From the NCBI GenBank assembly GCA_947561715.1, contig OX387204.1, forward strand, positions 8,499,001-8,563,000: a stretch of DNA of 64,000 nt. Direction: 5' to 3'. The translations under genes and the position numbers were made by a program. The first letter of the stretch is position 1; each line of letters begins with the position of its first letter. Below the pieces are notes generated by a model, which was not told the origin of the DNA, searched no databases, and worked only from the letters and a program-made list of their open reading frames with translations. Shown here piece after piece: positions 57,601-64,000 of the stretch. Source of the stretch: Ascidia mentula. Its lineage: Eukaryota; Chordata; Ascidiacea; Phlebobranchia; Ascidiidae.

Positions 57601-60600
57601 GACTGGGGATTCAACAGCGGAGGTCTTTCTAAACTTCTTTTTTTCCAAATTGCGTTCTGACTTTTTCTTTATATGACATTTTTAAAACAGGAGCAAACTG
57701 GCGAAAAGAAGAGCAAGAAGAAGCGAGATCGTGGATATATGGGTTATGATGATGAGGATGGAGATGCTTCTAGTGACAGTGGCTCAGATGCTGGTATGTT
57801 AACTAAATGTAGTTACTTTGTAAGTTGGCATTTTTGTTTGTGTGGTAACATGTCCAGCATGGTAGGATAATATACATGTTTTTAGATGATAAAGAGTCAG
57901 AACCAAAAGAAGTTACTGCTCCTGGTGCTGAGGGTATGTTTGTTTCGGTTTATTGCAAATTATTTGTAAGCATTGATTTCACTTAACTTGATTTGTTGTG
58001 AACACAACTCACGGGTTTTCTCATAATTCTGAGTATAAAGAGACTGGCCCATATTGTTATTAACACTTATTAACACTGATCATTTTTTGTCGAAAACGTC
58101 TTATTTTAACATGACAGTGTTAATACCAATATGGGCCAGTCTCTTTATACTCAGAATTGATTTGTTGTGAATTGCAATTTATTAATAGTAAACCCCAGTT
58201 GTAAAAGCCATTGTAATATTTTTAATTAACTAGATCTTATTCTTGGTAAATATCAACTACATTAAGCAATTACAGCACCACACAACCTTTGGCTTGTGCA
58301 ATTTGGTGTTAAATCAGATTATAATGAGTCTCACAATATTGTTAAATATCTATCTATCCTAGTGCAATGTAGATGGTGTTGTTTAGGAGAGAAAGAGGCA
58401 GCCAAGGAAGAAGAGACAAAAACCGAAGAAGGGGAGGTTGGATAAAGTTGTAACATGCCTTCCCCAAATCGACAACTAACATCAATATGTTTCGCAGGTT
58501 CCAGCTCCACCCAAACCAAGGGCATTGCATCGAACTCACTCCATCTTCATGCGCAATTTACCACCTTCAGTGACGAAACAAGAGATTGTGAATTTATGCA
58601 AACGCTTTCCTGGCTTCATACGAGTGGCTTTCTCTCATCCATTGGAGGACAGAAAGTTGGTTTAAACGATTTTTTTATGCATTACTAGTTAGCTCAATGC
58701 AAAAAAAATGCTATTGCAACAATAAAGGCAACTCACTTTTTGTGTTTTATTCTTATGCCTATTTGTGTTCACTTATATCATGCACATATTGTTTGTGGTA
58801 ACATGCCTAACATATTTTTCATAAACATTTCCAGCCGTTTCTATCGTCGCTGCTGGGCAACGTTTGATAGAAGTGTCAACATCAAGGATATTTGTTGGAA
58901 TCTAAACAACCTGAGGGTAAGAAACTTGTTCAAAACGTAACACACCCACTAGAATTAAATAAGTATGAATTGCCAACTGTTATTGGTAATTCGCAATTGA
59001 CATTGCGTTTCAGGTATGTTTGATGGTTCATCACATTACGATTATACATTGTGCCAAATATATACCTATAATGTCTCGGTCATGATTATGGTGTTTAGTT
59101 CGTGGTTCCGTGTCTTGTACACATCAAAACACGAGTCTTCAACTACCATAAACACGCATATGGGGTTCTTTGCACAGTGCTTTGTTCTCTAAATCAGGCT
59201 ACTGCGAACAGATTTTTGAGTAGAATCCTCTTTCTAGTTGCGCGATTTGGAACTGAACCCGGTGGTAAATCGAGACTTGGCGCGTCGAGTTCGTCCCATA
59301 TCTGGCATTTCTCAACATCCCAGTTGTGCAAGAAATGATCTACGTAACATCGCCCGACTCATCATGCACCTTGACGAGAAGTGGAAGATTTGGGAGAAGG
59401 AGGTTGGTTGTGATGATCAAATTTTAAATTTAAACAACCTAAGCAAACTTTTCATCTGTTGAGGAATTAACCTCTCAGTGGCACCCTCAGTATTTTATGT
59501 TCAAACATATTTCAGCGAATTTGTCAGTAAAATAACGTTCATACAAAATGTTATGAAACCAGCCGGGTACAAAAGGTTGTTCCATAGCTTGTTTTGGGCT
59601 GTGTGTCTGTTTTTCGAAAACGTGGAAATTTTATAACAAAGCCAAGTGTTTTTTTTATTGTTTTGTCTCAATACTTTACAGGTGCCAGAAACAAGTGGTG
59701 ACGAAGGTGCAGAGAAGAAAGTGGTGAAAGTAGTTGGAGAAAACCCTTGGCTCAAAAACATCTCCGAGTATTTGGTGGATGAGACGAGTGCTGAAGAAGA
59801 TGAGCTGATCGGTGAGAAAGATGATAAGGAGAAGGAAGAGGGAGAGGAGCCGGGAGAAGCGACTGTAAAGATCACCAGAGATCCACAACTTATCAAGGTG
59901 ATGCATCAGCACAGCAGTCTATTTTACTTGAGTTTAAAATCGATTGTCGGAAGAAATAGTTGGGGTGAATGCCTTTTCGATGGAAAGTAATTAAATCTTG
60001 GCATCTAAAATGATCCTTGCGAAGCCGTTCCGTCGTTTGTGGCCATTTTTTATTTCATTTCTTTTTGCAGGTGTTGGATAGATTGCTGTATTATTTAAGA
60101 ATCGTTCACTCCGTGGATTATTACAACGCCAGCGAATACCCGTGCGAAGACGAAATGCCCAACAGGTATTTGTTGTGTTCGAAACTTACTTGTAGTTTTA
60201 TTCCAGGCAAACATGCCCCATCAGAGGGAATGCAGCCGGTGCCGCGAACCAGGCAGGATCGTAGTACTATCAGTATTATGGGACGATAATCTAATCAAAA
60301 GTTGTTGTCACTTTGTATCTTTTTTATTAGTAATACAAGCATGAAAATACAAAAAACACGCAACTAAAATCTTGTAACCTTTAAGATGTGGAATTATTCA
60401 CGCTCGAGGTCCAGTCCCGCCCAACATGCTTACTAAATCCGACATCGGCGAATTTCAAAAGCGATTTAACGACAAGCTCGTCCACATTCTCAACTTTAAA
60501 GACAAGCTAACCGAAGAAGAAGCCAAAAAACTAGGTGTGTTTGGGGTTTTCTCGCTTTTATTTCACCTTTTATATAATAACCAGTGTTGAACTGTGACAC

Positions 60601-62198
60601 ATTAAACCTGACAAACGAATAATGTTAATGTTCTTGTGTACTGTAATGAACCAGGCACAGACATTTTATTGAAAGACAACAGATTATTTTGCACTATAAG
60701 TTTGTACTATGTAAGTTTTTCTGTGTTCAGGCCCAAAAGACCAAGAGGTCGAAGTGGAGAAATTCATAAAGGCAAACACACAGGAACTGGGTAAAGACAA
60801 GTGGTTGTGTCCACTCAGCGGCAAAAAGTTCAAAGTAAGCGTACTGCTTAGCAAGCAAGGTTTTTTGTTTAATTATCTGATTCATATCAACCGTTTTTAT
60901 CTATCACAATACAAATAACAACTAAAATGTTTCTAAAAACATTACTTGTCCTGTTTTGCTGTTCGAAATAATGTTTGTGAAATGTTTTCAAATTAAATTT
61001 GTTGTTGCCATAATGGTTTCGTAATTTTGTCACGGAACACCATGACCTTTGATCCCGGCTTTAACATCTCATGTTTCTGAACAACTAACTAACTTCGGTC
61101 GTTTCAGGGTCCAGATTATATTCGGAAACACATTTTCAACAAACACAACGATAAAATCGAATCGGTGAGAAATGACGTTCTATATTTCAACAACTACTTG
61201 ATGGATCCACGCCGCCCGGGTCCAATGGAAGGTCAGGTTCCCAAACCTTCACCTGGCGGGCCCCCAGGGCCACAACACCCTCCTGGACCTGGATATGGCC
61301 CACCACCTGGTAGAAACTTTGGCCCACCACATGCTACTCCACAGTTCAGGGGAGATCAAGGTGGGCAGGACGAAGATTACAATTTAACGTTGCAGAAAAT
61401 AGTTTTTCAATTTTGTTGATTTTGTCTGAAAGTTTTAGCTTTGGCTTTCATTTTCAAAGTTATCAACTCCAAATAATTTGTACCCTTGTCTGAAAGTAAT
61501 TTACAACATGTTAAATAAAGCTTTTGCGTAAAGCGCCAATTATATTTCGCCTATACTTACGGGCATCTTCATGATCGCTAAAACATGTTAAAAAAAGATA
61601 TGTTACCAAGTTTGTCGGCCATAAAGGTAACAGAAAGTACTAATATCATTTTCACTTTCATCAATTGAAACACAAGTGCTCAAAATGTAGCTTTACTTGT
61701 GCAAGTTCTGTGTACTTTTCTAAATGTAAAGCAATTCACACCTGGAAGATGGCGAAATTTACATTCCTTGATCCCCACACTGCGCAGGTCATTTCCCAAC
61801 TAGTTGTAAATTTATTTTTGCAGGTCGCGGAGGATTTTCCACTCCCCAGTTTCAACGTCCACCAAATCCTTACGGGAATGGAGCCGGCAGAACTTACCCA
61901 CCCAAAAGTCGCGATATGCGAACCAGGTGAATGGCGGTTTCGTGTGCATTTGTTATGTCAGATGCACTCAGTGTGTGGATATACTCATGGTCGTCGTTTG
62001 ATGGCAACTTGTTGGGATTTTATTAAAATATCTAAAGCTCGGAAACGGTACGAAATTCACTGAAGATGAACTCCACGCTTTTCTTGAACCTAATTTCTAA
62101 CAATAGAGAACTTCGTTTCTTGTAGTGATCCATACTCGTCTCGACCCATCGTCGGTTACCAGGATCTTGACGCACCGGAGGACATAGATTTCTTTTAA
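54680..62198 (+). CDS. SRRT: ARS2 / SRRT, serrate RNA effector molecule
   Basis: Nuclear adaptor between the cap-binding complex and miRNA processing, 3'-end formation or RNA decay (family knowledge). Twenty exons: 54680-54789, 54864-55046, 55551-55722, 55815-55924, 56559-56728, 56994-57151, 57527-57622, 57691-57793, 57886-57933, 58387-58436, 58498-58655, 58835-58916, 59238-59402, 59682-59897, 60071-60165, 60386-60534, 60731-60834, 61108-61360, 61824-61926, 62126-62198. The N-terminus is charged ([17 protein letters not shown]). Domains in order: the N-terminal helical region ([27 protein letters not shown]), an acidic/lysine-rich linker, an RRM-like part ([53 protein letters not shown]), the [15 protein letters not shown] region, and the zinc finger ([20 protein letters not shown], then IFNKH). 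The tail is proline/glycine-rich and ends [11 protein letters not shown], the conserved CBC-binding C-terminus. Intron 9 holds a foldback element. Confidence 0.95.
58004..58158. mobile_element. MITE-like foldback element in SRRT intron 9
   Basis: Inverted arms at 58025-58067 and about 58116-58158: the left begins AATTCTGAGTATAAAGAGAC and the right ends GTCTCTTTATACTCAGAATT. The arms match nearly perfectly over about 42 bases. The 15-base word TTGATTTGTTGTGAA occurs at both sides (about 57989-58003 and 58157-58171) and could be a target-site duplication. No coding capacity. Confidence 0.8.
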
Positions 62199-62554
62199 TC
62201 AGGATTTCTTCCCAGCTCTTGTATATACCAGCATGAAGACAACAAATTCGTCACATGGACACGTCAATGTTTGCGAATGTTTCGCAATTTTTTTGAATTG
62301 TTGTAACTCGAAATACACCGGAACCAAACGTGTAGCGTGTATTGCAATTGTGTTGGATGCAAAAAATTTTAACACAAACAGCGACCATTGTAACTCTGTC
62401 AACGCGACTGCGGAACAAAGTCCAGTAAGTTAAACTTTGAGCCGGCCAACCTCAACGTGGATCGCCCGTTATTTTGGTGTAACAGAAACCAACAGCGTGC
62501 CGCGCATATTTTAACTCGAGTCTCCTGAATTACGTATGTTAAGAGTGTCGCAAA
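62199..62554. other. Short gap between SRRT and serine protease genes
   Basis: 356 bases separate the SRRT stop from the next start codon on the same strand. No gene is seen. It holds the SRRT 3' UTR and the protease promoter or leader. Confidence 0.5.
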
Positions 62555-64000
62555 ATGTCTCGACATTGTTTAGGATTAACGTTGGGAGTTATTTTACTTC
62601 ATTTTGGTGAGTGTACTGATGTTTAATTTGTTCAGAAACTACTGGTGGACCGATCTTGGGTTTTAAGTGGCATTTGTTAACTTCGACCACGGTTAGGTTT
62701 GTTTAAAAAACAAATTGCGCTTCTGAGACTTTCGTCCAAATTTGTTCTGCAAGATTATAACAAGTAATTTTGAAATGTTCCTAAAAACATTTTGGACCTT
62801 TTCTGTGTTGACATTTTCAACGTTGGCAATGTTCGTAAAGAGCACTGTTCGTTTTGTTTGTCAGGACACATTTTGTGTGAGGATCACAAATGTGGTTCGC
62901 GACCTGCTTGGCCTTACCCACCTGGATATGCATCAAGAATTATTGGAGGAAAACCAGCAATTGTGGGCGAGTTTCCTTGGCAAGCGGGAATATGGAATTT
63001 GAAGTAAGTCATGTTTTTTTAAGGAAAAGCTCCGTAATTAGTGAAATAGTTACATATTTAACACTGTTTGCTCAGCTTACAGGTGTGTGGTGGTTCCATC
63101 ATTGACTTGAGATGGATTTTAAGCGCCGCACATTGTTTTAACCCATTATAGTGAGTAGCACATTTTCCTATGTAACTTTCATGTCGCTGTTACTTTTATG
63201 TTACTTTACTCCAAGCGATGTACAAGAAGACTTTTCTGTGAAGGTTGGGGACACTGACAAATCTTCGCCGGAAAGCCACGAACAAATCTTCGCGATTTCG
63301 CGAATCATCATCCACCCATCATACAACCACCTGACGTATGACAATGACATTATGCTCATAGGTAGGAGTAAGTGTTAAGACTTCCAAATATGCAAAAGTT
63401 TCTATTTTAAACATTGTCGTTAGAATTGGATGGGTCTGTTATTTACCATGAGACGGTTTTACCTATCTGCCTGTTAAGCGAAGACGACCCTCCACTGCCA
63501 CCTCCTGGCCAAAAATGCCAGGTCTCAGGTTGGGGTAATACCAATTTTACTCACAGCCGAATGCCCAATATTTTGCGAAAGGTAATTACATAATAAAAAC
63601 GTATATGCCATACAAAGAAAAAACGCGGCCAATGATTTTAGGCTGACCTGCCTATTTATGCGGAAAGTGCTTGTATCTCTTCATATGATGATGTGTGCAA
63701 CGAACCAGAAGGCTTCGGTTGTGTCACAGACCAAATGTTTTGTGCTGGGCTTCCACATGGTGGCATAGACACATGCCAGGTAACGAATACACAATGATTT
63801 CTCCCATGTGAAATACAACACTGTGTGTTAACCAGGGCGATAGTGGTGGTCCGTTAATTTGTTACAACAGCGTTTATGAGGCCAACGTGCAATACGGAGT
63901 GGTATCTTGGGGAATAGGATGTGCTCGGGCTGGAAGGCCGGGAGTCTACACCAAAGTGCACAAGTACATTTACTGGATGAAACACATGATGGGACATATA
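62555..64000 (+). CDS. Secreted trypsin-like serine protease (S1), 3' end cut by window
   Basis: Chymotrypsin-fold S1 protease. Exons: 62555-62606, 62864-63003, 63076-63150, 63216-63361, 63424-63581, 63642-63779, and 63836 to the window end, with phases in agreement. Exon 1 is a signal peptide ([17 protein letters not shown]). A short cysteine-containing propeptide leads to the activation site RIIGG (for cleavage after Arg). The catalytic triad is intact: His in WILSAAHCF, Asp in YDNDIMLI, Ser in GDSGGPLI. The aspartate six residues before the catalytic serine (DTCQGDSGGP) sits at the S1 pocket and predicts cleavage after Lys/Arg. [18 protein letters not shown] and the start of the C-terminal helix are present, so the stop should lie just beyond the edge unless extra domains follow. 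No CUB, kringle or LDL-A domain is seen in the window. Confidence 0.93.

Noticed and set aside
1..64000. CRISPR arrays, operons with ribosome binding sites, rRNA and tRNA genes
   Set aside because: The window is animal nuclear DNA with spliced genes. No regularly spaced repeats and no cloverleaf with A and B boxes were found by eye; a tRNAscan run would be needed to exclude a tRNA.

Overview
This is eukaryotic, animal nuclear DNA: AT-rich, with genes broken into many small exons joined by GT-AG introns of about 60-900 bases. The protein set is chordate-like. It includes a VEGF-receptor tyrosine kinase, a Mieap/SPATA18 homologue, LARGE, SMN, ARS2/SRRT and one CLC-3/4/5-type transporter. With the short introns and close gene spacing, an ascidian tunicate such as Ciona is the most likely source. 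This is inference; no species-specific marker was checked.

Layout. 1-1.5 kb: 5' part of CRAMP1 on the minus strand, running off the left edge. 3.7-7.1 kb: a Jupiter/HN1 (JPT) microtubule-associated protein on the plus strand, head to head with CRAMP1. 7.1-10.3 kb: gene-free DNA with diverged repeats and small foldbacks. 10.3-12.8 kb: a complete UBL-HDD-retropepsin-UBA DDI1/2 protease (+). 13.9-20.5 kb: a VEGFR (-) in which I see five Ig domains, a TM segment and a split kinase. 21.3-25.2 and 25.7-29.8 kb: two tandem 15-exon paralogues (-) of a Slitrk-like membrane protein with two LRR arrays. 32.0-32.5 kb: a candidate tiny secreted-peptide gene (+). 32.7-33.9 kb: SMN (-). 34.9-36.9 kb: intronless LARGE (+). 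37.3-37.6 kb: a possible LINE tail, followed by a second candidate small secreted gene. 39.3-44.8 kb: SPATA18/Mieap (+). 47.3-53.9 kb: CLCN3/4/5 (-). 54.7-62.2 kb: SRRT/ARS2 (+). 62.6-64.0 kb: a trypsin-like secreted serine protease (+), cut by the right edge.

Most genes are unrelated housekeeping or receptor genes. Three arrangements stand out. CRAMP1 next to JPT matches the human CRAMP1-JPT2 neighbourhood. CLCN and SRRT form a divergent pair starting about 770 bases apart. The two LRR genes share exon structure and contain nearly identical patches that suggest gene conversion.

I found no convincing undescribed multi-gene system. The best leads are the LRR receptor pair, the two tiny secreted-peptide candidates and the foldback elements. 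Exon borders were read by eye from splice motifs and homology frame. Treat borders marked 'about' as accurate to roughly 10-30 bases.
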